Source: Candidatus Saccharimonadota bacterium
GTDB lineage: Bacteria; Patescibacteriota; Saccharimonadia; Saccharimonadales; Saccharimonadaceae
Reading direction: 5' to 3'
Length of the DNA: 57,499 nt
Assembly: GCA_009785095.1 (NCBI GenBank)
Contig: WQXA01000002.1
Coordinates: 1 to 57,499, forward strand
Position 1 is the first letter of the stretch, and the number at the start of each line of letters is the position of its first letter. The translations under genes were made by a program, and so were the position numbers. Positions 45,099 to 54,128 of this stretch are shown in pieces. The notes under the pieces are model-generated. The model was given only the letters and a program-made list of their open reading frames with translations. It was not told the DNA's origin and did no database searches.

Positions 45099-46736
45099 CT
45101 ACTCGGATTTCTTATCTAGCGTCATAAACTTTAGCCGCTCGGGGTGGAAATAGAGCTCGACTCTGCCGGTCGGTCCGTTGCGGTGCTTGGACAGCAAGAG
45201 CTCAGTGATATGTTGGCGATCGGTGTCGGGATTGTAGTAATCTTCGCGGTACAGAAACAGCACTAGGTCGGCGTCCTGTTCGATCGAGCCAGATTCGCGC
45301 AGATCCGACAGCATCGGACGCTTGTCGGGACGTTGTTCGACCAAGCGCGACAGCTGCGACAGCGCAAGCACCGGCACGTCGAGCTCGCGCGCCAGCAATT
45401 TCAAACCGCGCGAAATCTCGCTGACTTCCTGGACGCGATTGTCACCATATTTACCGGCCGTCGACATCAGTTGCAAATAATCCACGATGATGAGACCGAG
45501 CGGCGTTTTGTGCGCCTGGCGGCGAGCCTTGGTGCGCATTTCGAGGATGCTCAGTCCCGGCGTGTCGTCAAAGAAAATCGGCGCTTCGGCCATCTCGCCC
45601 ATGGCTTCGGAAATCTTGGCAAAGTCATCGTCGCTCAAATTACCGGTGCGAATATTCCAACTATCGACGCCCGACGCTTCGGCCAACATGCGATCGACCG
45701 TCTGGGAATTCGACATTTCGAGGTTGAAAATGAGCACGGCTTTGTTTTCTTTGGCCGCGACGTTATAAGCGATGTTCTGCGCCAGAGTTGATTTGCCCAT
45801 GCTGGGTCGCGACGCCAAAATCACTAGGTCGGATTTCTGCAGTCCGGCCGTCAAGCGATCGAGATCACGAAAACCAGTTTTGATGCCGCGCAGTTTACCT
45901 TTGTCGCGATGGAGCTCCTCCATGCGGTCGAAACTCTCGGTCAAAATGCTCTCTATGCTCACCAGGTCGGATTTCTCGTTGGCCTCGCTCACCTGGAACA
46001 AACTCGATTCAGCCGTAGCCAAAATTTCGGCGATTTCGGCGCTGTCTGAAAAAGCTAGTTCGCTAATTTTCGAACCGGCGTTGATCAAGCGGCGGCGGAT
46101 GGCGGCGGCGGACACGATGTCGGCATAAGAAGCGGCGTGAGCGCTCGATGGCACGTAATTCGTCAGCTCGGACAGATAGGTGGCGCCACCGATGGCTTTT
46201 AGGTCGTCGCTTTTTTTGAGCTCGTCGGTCAAAGTCAAAAGGTCGACCGGCGCGTGTTTTTCGTACAAACGGATCATGGCGGCGAAGATTTTTTCGTGGC
46301 GCGGATCGTAAAAGTCGATGGCGTGGACTTTATCGGCCACGTCCGCCAAAACTTCTTCGTCGATCAAGACAGCACCGAGCAGCGACATCTCAGCGTCGAG
46401 ATTTTGCGGCGGGATTTTGCCGGTGGGCAAGGATTGTGCTTCCCGCGAGCCAGCCCCGCTGCTCACCAAACTACCCGCGACAGTTCGCTCGTCAAGCCCG
46501 TCGTCACGGGTCTCCTCGCTCGTCCTCGCCGTAGCTGAGATAGACTGTCGCGATTGGTTTGGTTCGCGCTCGTCATTACGGGATGAAGAAAATGATTCGG
46601 GTAGAGTCGGCAACTTAGCCGAAGCTGGACTCGCCTTCTCTTTCGCGTTATTCTTTCTCGCCGCAGCTTCAACAACCGGCGCGTCGGTTTTGCGCTCACC
46701 GCTCAAATCTGCACTAGTGGAACTATGTTTTGCCAT
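45099..46736 (-). CDS. dnaB: Replicative DNA helicase DnaB
   Basis: 545 aa. The N-terminal 115 residues are low-complexity, an extension beyond the usual 450-470 aa protein. The DnaB N-domain begins at PPQNLDAEMSLLGAVLIDEE, and the RecA-like helicase domain has LVILASRPSMGKSTLAQN (Walker A), LIIVDYLQLM (Walker B), ELDVPVLALSQLSR and DADLVLFLYREDYY. It unwinds DNA at the replication fork. It overlaps dnaX by 14 bases. Confidence 0.95.
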   Translation of the reverse strand: MAKHSSTSADLSGERKTDAPVVEAAARKNNAKEKASPASAKLPTLPESFSSSRNDEREPNQSRQSISATARTSEETRDDGLDERTVAGSLVSSGAGSREAQSLPTGKIPPQNLDAEMSLLGAVLIDEEVLADVADKVHAIDFYDPRHEKIFAAMIRLYEKHAPVDLLTLTDELKKSDDLKAIGGATYLSELTNYVPSSAHAASYADIVSAAAIRRRLINAGSKISELAFSDSAEIAEILATAESSLFQVSEANEKSDLVSIESILTESFDRMEELHRDKGKLRGIKTGFRDLDRLTAGLQKSDLVILASRPSMGKSTLAQNIAYNVAAKENKAVLIFNLEMSNSQTVDRMLAEASGVDSWNIRTGNLSDDDFAKISEAMGEMAEAPIFFDDTPGLSILEMRTKARRQAHKTPLGLIIVDYLQLMSTAGKYGDNRVQEVSEISRGLKLLARELDVPVLALSQLSRLVEQRPDKRPMLSDLRESGSIEQDADLVLFLYREDYYNPDTDRQHITELLLSKHRNGPTGRVELYFHPERLKFMTLDKKSE

Positions 46737-48153
46737 TGTATACCACCTCTCCTCCGCCCATTATATCAAGAATTTGCGCTGCGGCCGAATTCTCGCGCAC
46801 TGCTGATGCGGAAATCGTGATTTTTGGCGCGGAACCATAGAGTTTTTGAAAAGCTTGGCCGAGGACGTTGCGGAATTTGGCGGTGTCAGCCTTTTTTCGA
46901 TGGAAGATTTTTGAAAAGTAAAGCGTCAGCCGGCCGTCGTCGTAATCGAAATCGGCGAATTTGAGCGTGGCCAAAACCGTCGGCTCGTCAAGATTTTTCA
47001 CCTCCGCCAAAATGTCGCCCCAGGCGAAATTGGTCCGCATCTTGCTCGTCGAATCGTCTTTCTCGGCGAAAGCATCACCTTCCTCCGCGATCTTCTGCTC
47101 AATAATCTCAGCCAACTCGATGTCGGCTTTAGTCGAAGTGGCGACGGCAGCAGAAGTCGTCGGAACGCTCTTGCTCGCGGCGCTGGCTAATATGGCGGTC
47201 AATTTGATGTCCGGCGCCGAAGATCGGGCGACCTCTAATAACTTTTCAATCAAATCATACAATCGCGGCTTGTCGGGCGCCAATTTGCCGAGTTCGCGCA
47301 GGAGCTGGTCGACAATCAACGCCGGCGCCACGCCGTCACTAAACGAATCGTTCAACGTCGCGATCACGGTCGGCGCGTCGTGCGCGGTGATAGCATCGAT
47401 GATCGTGGCAATAGTCGTCTCGGGCGCCAGCCCTAGAATCTCCTCGACCATCGAGCGCGTTACTCGGCCGCCCGAATTGGACAGTTGATCGAGCAGACCG
47501 ATGCTGTCACGAAAACTACCCTGCCCGTGCTCAGCGATGAGATTGAGCGCCTCGTCGTCGGCCGCAATTTTTTCCTTATCGGCGATTTGCCTGAGGTGCC
47601 GCGCCATAATTTCGGTCGAAACGGGACGAAAATGAAAACGCTGAACACGACTAAGGACGGTGGCCGGGACTTTATGGATTTCTGTGGTTGCTAGGATGAA
47701 AACAATATGCGCCGGCGGCTCCTCGATAATTTTGAGCAGCGCGTTAAAGGCCGACGTCGACAGCATATGCACCTCGTCGATGATATAAATTTTGTGACTA
47801 GCGGCGGCCGGCGCGATGGCCGATTTGTCGCGCAGCTCGCGGGCGTCGTCGACCGAACCGCGGCTAGCGGCATCGATCTCGATAATGTCCAAATCAGCAC
47901 TAGAATCATCGGCCGTGTACGGCGTGTTGTTGATGAGATGCGCCAAAATGCGCGCCGTCGATGTTTTGCCGGTACCGCGCTGGCCGGTGAACAAATAGGC
48001 ATGAGCAAACTGGCCGCTCTGGGCGGCTGCCGTCAAAATCTCCGTGACCTGCGGTTGGCCAACAACCTCGCCCAACGTCGTCGGACGATAGCGGCGATAT
48101 AGCGCGATTTTCCTAAGCGAAACCCCACTAGCGGATTTTCCCCTCTCACTCAT
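46723..48153 (-). CDS. dnaX: DNA polymerase III gamma/tau subunit, zinc module lost
   Basis: 476 aa. AAA+ clamp loader: YRRYRPTTLGEVVGQPQV, Walker A FTGQRGTGKTSTAR, Walker B IIDEVHMLS, sensor 1 FILATTEIHKVP, SRVQRF and sensor 2 GSFRDSIGLLDQL. The four cysteines that normally follow the Walker A helix are absent (INNTPYTADDSSADLD) and the segment is shorter. The -10 TAAAAT is six bases before the ATG. Forms an operon with dnaB. Confidence 0.95.
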   Translation of the reverse strand: MSERGKSASGVSLRKIALYRRYRPTTLGEVVGQPQVTEILTAAAQSGQFAHAYLFTGQRGTGKTSTARILAHLINNTPYTADDSSADLDIIEIDAASRGSVDDARELRDKSAIAPAAASHKIYIIDEVHMLSTSAFNALLKIIEEPPAHIVFILATTEIHKVPATVLSRVQRFHFRPVSTEIMARHLRQIADKEKIAADDEALNLIAEHGQGSFRDSIGLLDQLSNSGGRVTRSMVEEILGLAPETTIATIIDAITAHDAPTVIATLNDSFSDGVAPALIVDQLLRELGKLAPDKPRLYDLIEKLLEVARSSAPDIKLTAILASAASKSVPTTSAAVATSTKADIELAEIIEQKIAEEGDAFAEKDDSTSKMRTNFAWGDILAEVKNLDEPTVLATLKFADFDYDDGRLTLYFSKIFHRKKADTAKFRNVLGQAFQKLYGSAPKITISASAVRENSAAAQILDIMGGGEVVYNGKT

Positions 48154-48159
48154 GCGACC

Positions 48160-48165
48160 ATTTTA
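48160..48165 (-). promoter_or_regulatory. -10 box of dnaX, leaderless
   Basis: TAAAAT on the minus strand, exactly six bases before the ATG at 48153. Confidence 0.55.
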
Positions 48166-48263
48166 ACACGTCGAAAAAGAAAATACTGTAGTAATTTTTA
48201 CAGGATAACTAACGCATCCATAGGCAAAATTAAGCATTTGCATTATAACATCTATTTAACGTA

Positions 48264-48292
48264 TTGACAAGCAAACAATAGTGGCGTATAAT
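48264..48292 (+). promoter_or_regulatory. Consensus promoter of the phase-OFF orphan gene at 48327
   Basis: TTGACA (48264-48269) and TATAAT (48287-48292), both perfect, with a 17-base spacer. One of the strongest-looking promoters in the window. Confidence 0.75.
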
Positions 48293-48326
48293 CCGTGTAA
48301 TAATTAAAGGATTGGAGAATTAGAGA

Positions 48327-49150
48327 ATGGCGCCGAACAAGGGAAAAAAAGGCAACCAGGGTCAAGGTGGTAATCCGGGGGGGGGCAGGTCAAGAAGCAA
48401 ACTCGGAGGCAGAGGGATGCGGTAAAAAGAGTTCATGAAAGCCGAGGCGAGGGTGAATATACCGGTAAGTCTCCTGAGGATGTTCATGCAGATAACCTAG
48501 AAAAAATAAATAAGATCAGGAGAGGGCGAGGGCTGGGTGCAGTAGCGTCAGATATTGTCGCAGCGCGGATTGAACCAGAGCAACTACAATCGCACGATAT
48601 ACCACTAACCTGGGCTCAAGAAAGAGCGGCAGAACAAAAAGAGAGACAAAAAGAATGGTTGCTTGAAATAAATAGGAGGGCAAAAGAAAAACTAGATGCG
48701 CAACGAGAAGAACGAGAACAAGCGGAGGCGGCAAGACAGGCTCGCTTAGATAAGGTGGAAGCAGCGTTGTTAGCGAAAGCAAAACTTGGTATGAAGGGGG
48801 AAGTTTTTGATGAATATAGGTGGGACGTACCAGCCGTTAACGAAATTCTAGTTGATAGATTCCTGGCGGAGCGCACGCTCGCGCGCAATGATCTAATGGC
48901 TATATTGGGCGAGCCTCATGGTTTGGATGTAGGGGGCATGGAGCGTGTCGTTGCTGATATTGTTCGGGAAAGCTTACGTAAGATTAGTCATATTTATCCA
49001 CAACCCACATCGCTCTCTGAGGAACACATACATGTACCAACAAGATACGATTATAAAAGTAGAAGAGACGTCCCGATTTTTGATGTCGATGGTCGCCTAC
49101 CAATCCATGACATATTAGCTGACATGGCTGAGCAGCTGAAGACTAAGTAA
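48327..49150 (+). CDS. Orphan protein, out of frame at a G9 run (phase OFF)
   Basis: Not recognised. The ATG at 48327 (GGAG about 11 bases upstream) opens M-A-P-N-K-G-K-K-G-N-Q-G-Q-G-G-N-P. The G9 at 48377-48385 covers codons 17-20. As sequenced, the frame ends at TAA 48423-48425 after 32 codons. One extra G would open a 274-aa frame ending at 49150. That frame has no ATG, GTG or TTG before 48659, so the upstream ATG must be its true start. The protein would have a basic Gly-rich N-terminus, a long charged coiled coil (about 110-150) and a C-terminal domain. Confidence 0.8.
48377..48385 (+). repeat. G9 homopolymer that breaks the frame
   Basis: Nine G after AATCC, at codons 17-20 of the orphan gene at 48327. 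Ten (or seven) are needed for the open frame. Confidence 0.9.
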
Positions 49151-49204
49151 CGACGCGCGCAATCCAACCCCAGTTTCGATGATGACGCCCACTGTTAGCT
49201 ATAT

Positions 49205-49732
49205 CTACAACACAGCCTCGACCGCGGCCCATTCGGCTTCGCGGTTGTCTTCGGGGACGATAATGGAGACTTGGTCGCCGATGTGGGCTTTGAAAAACGT
49301 CACGCTCGCCAAAAGGACGCGGAATTCTTTGCCGCCGGCCTCGACGTAATAGGCGCCGTCGTGTTGGACTAGTGTGCCGATGAGTTGGCGTCGGGCGACG
49401 GGGCCGATTTGCTTGTAAATGAACGAACCGTCCTCGGCGATGGTCAATTTCAGGATATCGCCCTCAACCAATTTCGATTTAGAGGCGTAATTGGCCGGCA
49501 CGGGGTAGGCTTTGCCGTCGGCGTCGTGCATGGTTTGGCCGTCGAAAACGCCTTCGATGACTTTGCCGGCGACCTCTTCGACGGTGCGCGTTGGCAGATC
49601 GTCGTCACCGACCATGCTGTACAATAATTCTTTGGCGGCCGCCAGATTGGTCTCGGCCTCGTTCAACAGAGCACGCAAACGTTTGACTTGCTTTTCTGGC
49701 AGTAGTGTGTCGTTGGTGTCATTCTCGCTCAT
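49205..49732 (-). CDS. Conserved-looking protein of unknown function
   Basis: 175 aa, not recognised. The N-terminal 50 residues are a predicted coiled coil (KQVKRLRALLNEAETNLAAA). The remainder is beta-rich (VEGDILKLTIAEDGSFIYKQ, EFRVLLASVTFFKAHIGDQV), like an OB- or KOW-type barrel. Acidic, soluble, with core-like codon use. The TATAAT at about 49782 leaves a leader of about 45 bases. Confidence 0.65.
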   Translation of the reverse strand: MSENDTNDTLLPEKQVKRLRALLNEAETNLAAAKELLYSMVGDDDLPTRTVEEVAGKVIEGVFDGQTMHDADGKAYPVPANYASKSKLVEGDILKLTIAEDGSFIYKQIGPVARRQLIGTLVQHDGAYYVEAGGKEFRVLLASVTFFKAHIGDQVSIIVPEDNREAEWAAVEAVL

Positions 49733-49920
49733 AACAGACTCTCGCTTTCTGTCTTGTTCTTAAGTTTCTATCTGTTCGTAATTATACGCCACGAGCTCAG
49801 TAAAGTCAACAACAATCTTTTCCACAATAAATTAAGAGGTCGTGCGCGCGGACGTTGTTTTTTTGAGGCATAAAGTTGCCGGGATGGCAAAAATGCTAGG
49901 GGGCTAGGTCAATGATGGCG

Positions 49921-50609
49921 TTAAGAGCCCACCTTGATTCTCGGCGGGATTTGACCGCCTTCAGGGTCGAATTTGCTGTAATTGATTTCTTGAGGAATAG
50001 GTTGACTTGTCTGTAAATTTCTCACTCTCATACTGAGTGCCAACCAGGTCGCCAACGAATGGTCGTCTGAGGGGTGGAGACCCGATACTGCTATCGCACC
50101 ACCCTCTACAATAACTCCACCAGTTCGTACCGCGAAGCCACCTAGTATATGCGACAAATCGTGGCCTTCTATATCTACTTCGCCCGCTTCTGCTGAGGCC
50201 GTATTACGTCCCAAGGCAATTGCGCCCAAGGCTTTTATTACCGCAATTTCTTCAGGATTTCTGCCCTTTTCATCTTCACCGTACCCCTCAGGTTCGCGTA
50301 GCGTTATCGCGCCTTTAATTAGATTCTGCCGCAACGCCTGGAGTACCCGCGGGTCAACGTCAACTTCTACTCCCTCTCCTCTAGAAAGCGCATCATCAAT
50401 CTTCAATGCTGTCTCGATCATGCCCAGCCTGGTTGCTTTAATGGAGAGCTTCTGAAGTTCTTCCCGACTAAGTTCTAGGGGGGGGTCTCCAAAGGCCGTT
50501 CATTTGAAACGTAGACAGCAAATACGGAGACATTCTCATTGCCGGCCGGAGATGAATGAACGGGAAGAACATCCTTCGCGTCTTTCATCTGATTTTGCAT
50601 GTCGCTCAT
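49921..50609 (-). CDS. Orphan protein, out of frame at a C8 run (phase OFF)
   Basis: Not recognised. The ATG at 50609 opens M-S-D-M-Q-N-Q-M-K-D-A-K. The coding strand has C8 (50478-50485) at codons 42-44; the next codon is TAG, giving a 44-aa peptide. One extra C yields ...ETPPLELSREELQ... and joins the long frame to 49921, for 229 aa. The body is acidic and soluble, with a glycine-rich beta stretch (GGFAVRTGGVIVEGGAIAVS) like a small right-handed repeat. A TTGACA-17-TAGAAT promoter gives a very short leader. Confidence 0.78.
50478..50485 (-). repeat. C8 homopolymer (G8 on plus strand) that breaks the frame
   Basis: Eight C on the coding strand; nine, the length seen at the other seven runs, would open the frame. 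Confidence 0.9.
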
Positions 50610-50620
50610 ATTATATCCCC

Positions 50621-50649
50621 ATTCTAACAAATAAATCACAAAGTGTCAA
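50621..50649 (-). promoter_or_regulatory. Promoter of the phase-OFF orphan gene at 50609
   Basis: Minus-strand TTGACA (50644-50649) and TAGAAT (50621-50626), spacer 17, with 11 bases to the ATG. Confidence 0.65.
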
Positions 50650-50670
50650 GCGCGGAGCGCGACTAAATAC

Positions 50671-50698
50671 AAGAACCACCCCATCCGGGGTGGTTCTT
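50671..50698 (-). terminator. Terminator hairpin after rplL
   Basis: A perfect 12-bp stem (AAGAACCACCCC / GGGGTGGTTCTT) with a four-base loop. The following U-run is poor (GTATTT), but the stem is strong and well placed after the rplJ-rplL operon. Confidence 0.7.
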
Positions 50699-50722
50699 AA
50701 GCAACAATTCGGGCATTTTTGA

Positions 50723-51112
50723 CTAAACAAGCTCGACGGTGGCGCCGGCTTCCTCGAGGGTTTTCTTGGCGGTTTCGGCTTCGTCTTTGCTGACTTTTTC
50801 TTTGACCGGGGCGGGTGCGCCGTCGACGATGGCTTTGGCTTCGCCCAGTCCGAGGCCGGTGATTTCTTTGACGGCCTTGATGACGGCGACTTTTTGGGCG
50901 CCGGCGTCTTTCAATTGGATGGTGTATTCGCTTTTTTCCTCGGCGGCGGGTGCGCCAGCGTCACCACCGGCGGCCGAGCCAGCGGCGACTGCCACAGCCG
51001 CGGCGGCCGGCTCGATGCCGTACTCGTCTTTCAAAATGTTTTTGAGTTCGTTGACTTCCAAAACAGTCAACGCGGTTAATTCTTTGGCCAGTTTCTTGAT
51101 ATCTGTTGCCAT
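50723..51112 (-). CDS. rplL: 50S ribosomal protein L7/L12
   Basis: 129 aa. N-terminal dimerisation helices ([20 protein letters not shown]), an alanine/glycine-rich hinge (about 35-60), and the conserved C-terminal domain [20 protein letters not shown] then [11 protein letters not shown], which recruits translation factors. GGAG precedes the ATG. It is separated from rplJ by 205 bases holding palindromic element B. Confidence 0.97.
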   Translation of the reverse strand: MATDIKKLAKELTALTVLEVNELKNILKDEYGIEPAAAAVAVAAGSAAGGDAGAPAAEEKSEYTIQLKDAGAQKVAVIKAVKEITGLGLGEAKAIVDGAPAPVKEKVSKDEAETAKKTLEEAGATVELV

Positions 51113-51144
51113 GGTTTTCTCCTTAAAGTTTATTAGGTTGTGTT

Positions 51145-51303
51145 GCGTGAAAGATTTCTTTCACTCACTCGACGATTTTCGCGTCGAAAAAGTTGCTCCT
51201 AAAATCCAGGAATCACACTCCATGTATTCGTGCTTTCCTGAATTTTAATCGAGAAACTTTTTCCGGAAAATCGGAGAGGTCGTGAAAAGAAATCTCTGCA
51301 CGC
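51145..51303. repeat. Palindromic element B (159 bp) between rplJ and rplL
   Basis: The outer arms (GCGTGAAAGATTTCTTTCAC at 51145 and its near complement ending at 51303) continue to pair through CCGATTTT and AAAAAGTT. The centre is a hairpin, CCAGGAATCAC/GTGCTTTCCTG. It aligns along its length with element A (34855-35007), so it is a dispersed repeat and not an rplL-specific leader. Confidence 0.8.
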
Positions 51304-51317
51304 GAATGGTTGCTATT

Positions 51318-51839
51318 TTAGGCTTTCGCGGACGCCTCGAGGGCGTTGACCAATGAACCGAGCGGGTTCAGCGCGCTCACCACGTCGTTGACCGGCGATT
51401 GCAATGTCGCCACCACCTGCGCGATGAGTTCGTGCTTGCTCGGCAATTTAGCCAGCGCGGTGGTCTCCGCGGTGTCGAGGTTGTTGCCTTCGCTCGAAAA
51501 TCCGCCGATCAACACCAGGTTGGGGTGTCCTTTCGCGAATTTGTCGAGCAATTGCGCCGGCGCGACTTCGTCCGTGGCGGAAAAGGCGTACAGGATTTGT
51601 CCCTTTAGCGCCTCGGTCGAAGTGTTTTTTAGCGTGTCGATTTGGCTCATCGCCACGCGCACCAGGCGGTTTTTGACCACTTTGATGGTCACGCCAGCCT
51701 CGCGAGCGGCGCGGCGCAACACCTGTAAATCTTTGACAGAAATGCCGGTGTATTGCGCAAACACGGCCATTTTGGCGTCACGCAAAATCTCGTCTAATTC
51801 AGCAACCAAAGTTTGCTTTTTGGCTTTACTAATCGCCAT
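51318..51839 (-). CDS. rplJ: 50S ribosomal protein L10
   Basis: 173 aa. MAISKAKKQTLVAELDEIL, FAQYTGISVKDLQVLRRAAR and VVKNRLVRVA are the conserved rRNA-binding N-domain; the C-terminal helix anchors L12 dimers. AGAGGAG precedes the ATG. An L10-leader RNA lies upstream, giving feedback control by L10-L12. Confidence 0.97.
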   Translation of the reverse strand: MAISKAKKQTLVAELDEILRDAKMAVFAQYTGISVKDLQVLRRAAREAGVTIKVVKNRLVRVAMSQIDTLKNTSTEALKGQILYAFSATDEVAPAQLLDKFAKGHPNLVLIGGFSSEGNNLDTAETTALAKLPSKHELIAQVVATLQSPVNDVVSALNPLGSLVNALEASAKA

Positions 51840-51954
51840 AAATTTCTCCTCTGGTTAAAGTTGTTTTACCCCTTTTTGGCCATTTCGGATTTGTTCCAGA
51901 ATGACAAAACTAGGGATTTCGCCCGAATTGTTAAAGTTTTCGTCACCAAAATAA

Positions 51955-52020
51955 GAGAATTCATCTCGGCGGCAGATTAAGACCCCGTGGGATCAGCCGC
52001 TGTCTTTGATAACGCTACGA
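51955..52020 (-). ncRNA. Ribosomal protein L10 leader
   Basis: On the minus strand AAAGACAGCGGCTG and TTAATCTGCCGCCGAGA flank a small stem, matching the conserved core of the L10 leader, where L10-L12 binds its own mRNA. It lies between the promoter at 52024-52052 and rplJ. Assigned from the recognised core motif, not a covariance model. Confidence 0.75.
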
Positions 52021-52023
52021 GAG

Positions 52024-52052
52024 ATTGTAGCACAAAGCCGCGGGCGGTGCAA
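52024..52052 (-). promoter_or_regulatory. Promoter of rplJ-rplL
   Basis: Minus-strand TTGCAC (52047-52052) and TACAAT (52024-52029), spacer 17. It starts the L10 leader transcript of about 180 bases before rplJ. Confidence 0.7.
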
Positions 52053-52062
52053 GGGGCTCCGG

Positions 52063-54078
52063 TTAGATCTTGCCCCTTCGTCTCCTAGGGGCGGCATCTG
52101 TCGCAGCTACTGCAGCTTCGCCCACACTTGTCTCGCCAAAATGTTCGACCTCCAGGCGTTGCCGCCAAGATTCGTGAGCGCTCCTCACACTCACCGAGTC
52201 TGGACGCCCCATATGTTTTTTGCGTTTAGTGAGTTCCTTAATGGCCGCCACCAGTCTGCTTATGTTGGATGACGCCTTATGACCTGCCTTGAATAGCCAA
52301 TGAGCGATTTTGCCATCCCGCATAGCGGTACGATAATCCTCGGTTACACATTGGATTTCCATAGGTAGCTCAACGCCGTCATCCCTCGTGTAGATAAAGG
52401 TTATTTTAGCGACGTGCACGTCGTCATTTGTGTATTCTATGAATTTCTCACCTTCTCCCTCTCCCCATTTGAATTCAATCATGCCTTGTATGGTTTCTTC
52501 CGAAAGACCTATCTTAGACAAATGAGTGGAAAAATCCTCCGTGAATTTTTTTGTTCCGCGGATTTGAATAGCTTGTTTTCGAGAAGGCGCTGGTTTTGAC
52601 CTATATCTAGAAGGGTCTATCGACTGAGCCTCGAGCAGATTCCCAACCATTCGCCCAAATATAACGTGCTGGTCGCTTTCATCCTGTGCCATGACTGTGA
52701 CACCCACAATATCCATTATTAGTGTGGTAATGTCTGGGCTATTCTCTATTTCGTCTAAGATCTTCTCCGGAGTCTTTCCAGTCTTATCAGCCTCCTTCTT
52801 GACGTATTGCTTGATTTTCCAGCCAAGAGAACCGTCACTTTTTATGCGGTAACGAACTCGGTTCGAATCTCCTGCAGAACCCTCAATCCAACCTTCACCA
52901 TATGTGATTCTGGACGGGGACTCGTCACTTTTAATTAAAGGATTAGTAGCAGCCGTAGAGCCAGATAATTCTTCTAAAACACTTTCCACGGCTGAATTGA
53001 TATTTTCAGCCCCTGGCAAGTCTTTTTTAATTCGGCGGGCTAGTTCTAAACATCGCCGATCCGTATGAGTTCCAAAGGTCAGTCTTATTTCCTTTGCCAT
53101 GCCGTCTAGTGCTATAAACAGGGCATCGAACCCCTGGCTTTCCGCTAAGTGTGCTAGAACCTCTTGGGCGAGCATTACTTCACGGAAAACCACCGGATTA
53201 TTGAATTTATCCCTTTCGGTTGGGTCAGATAGAATTTGCGTCGCCCTGATAAGATCAGCAAGAGCTTCAACTGCCCTAATTAATGAGTTTTCCATATTGG
53301 TATCATGCAACACGTTCCGCATCCGGTCTGCCTGGACTAGATTGCTGACATCGGCTGTCGACCATGTAGATTCATCAATTGGTTTATGTTCCACTTGCTT
53401 TAACACAAAATCCACCAGACCCCCCTCAGGCAGGACAAGTTTCCCAAACTTAAACTTGGTATTCAGTTGTCCGTAGAAGTGCTTTATAAAATCTGCGATT
53501 TTTCGTCGGTGTCTCCCGAGATCATATGTATAGGTTAATTCACGCTCAGGTGATAGCTCGCATGGAAAAATCTCATCAAATGGCTGCTTGCTTTTCAGAT
53601 GGTTTTTGTATGGGTTGTCATGAATGTTCTCAGGCTCGACATAAGAATGGGGGGGGGATTTAGCGAACCAACTACCATCACCCGTTTCGTAGTGATTCCT
53701 AGTCCACTCGCAAAACATTTTCCAAGCAGAACGGAATATTTCCCCAGTTGCTGGAATGAGCCGTAAGTCTTCACGAGTACCATCAAATATCGGGCCTAAC
53801 ATGGCTGTATAATAAGTGAACGGATTTAGCTTTCTATCTTCGCCGTCAATACTACTATCAACGCCAAATTCTTTGAGCAATTGATTTATTAAATTTAGCC
53901 GTTCATATAAAGCATCTCGTTCCTCAGGACTTTTAAACGGATAATTCTCGTAAATCTTTATAACCAGCTCAGTAGCTTCAAGAATAATTGCTTCTCATGA
54001 TTGGATGGCAGCCGCTTTGTAACGGGCGTGACGCCCACGTGGGCGTCCTCCTCTAGGAGTACTTTTCTGGGGATCCAT
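52063..54078 (-). CDS. RelA/SpoT-homology-like protein with in-frame C9 and an early TGA
   Basis: From the ATG at 54078 the frame is 671 codons with one internal TGA at codon 28 (53995-53997). The ATG follows TATAAT by eight bases and opens M-D-P-Q-K-S-T-P-R-G-G-R-P-R-G-R. Coding character continues past the TGA (EAIILEATELVIKIYENY). C9 (53649-53657), codons 141-144, is in frame. In the C-terminal third, DIVGVTVM and LPMEIQCVTEDYRTAMRDGK then IAHWLFKAG resemble the (p)ppGpp synthetase fold. The enzyme role is tentative. As sequenced the gene is disrupted, or initiates internally (TTG 53880). Confidence 0.6.
53649..53657 (-). repeat. C9 homopolymer (G9 on plus strand) in RSH-like gene (in frame)
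   Basis: Read TCC-CCC-CCC-CAT (S-P-P-H), codons 141-144, in frame at nine bases. Confidence 0.9.
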
Positions 54079-54086
54079 ATCTCTCT

Positions 54087-54115
54087 ATTATAGCACATTT
54101 CATGCTAAAAAACAA
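54087..54115 (-). promoter_or_regulatory. Promoter of the RSH-like gene
   Basis: Minus-strand TTGTTT (54110-54115) and TATAAT (54087-54092), spacer 17; eight bases to the ATG at 54078. Confidence 0.6.
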
Positions 54116-54128
54116 TATTGCGGATCTG

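Noticed and set aside
51145-51303. rplL-specific attenuator between rplJ and rplL
   Set aside because: The same element is found inside an unrelated membrane protein gene, so it is better explained as a dispersed repeat.
52859-52880. GGTTCGAATC, resembling a tRNA T-arm
   Set aside because: It lies within coding sequence and no acceptor stem or anticodon arm can be formed around it.
53420-53425. C6 run in the RSH-like gene as a second tract
   Set aside because: Too short to be distinguished from chance.
53995-53997. TGA recoded as an amino acid, as in some candidate phyla
   Set aside because: TGA ends many well-defined genes here (atpH, atpD, thyA), so a genome-wide recoding is excluded.
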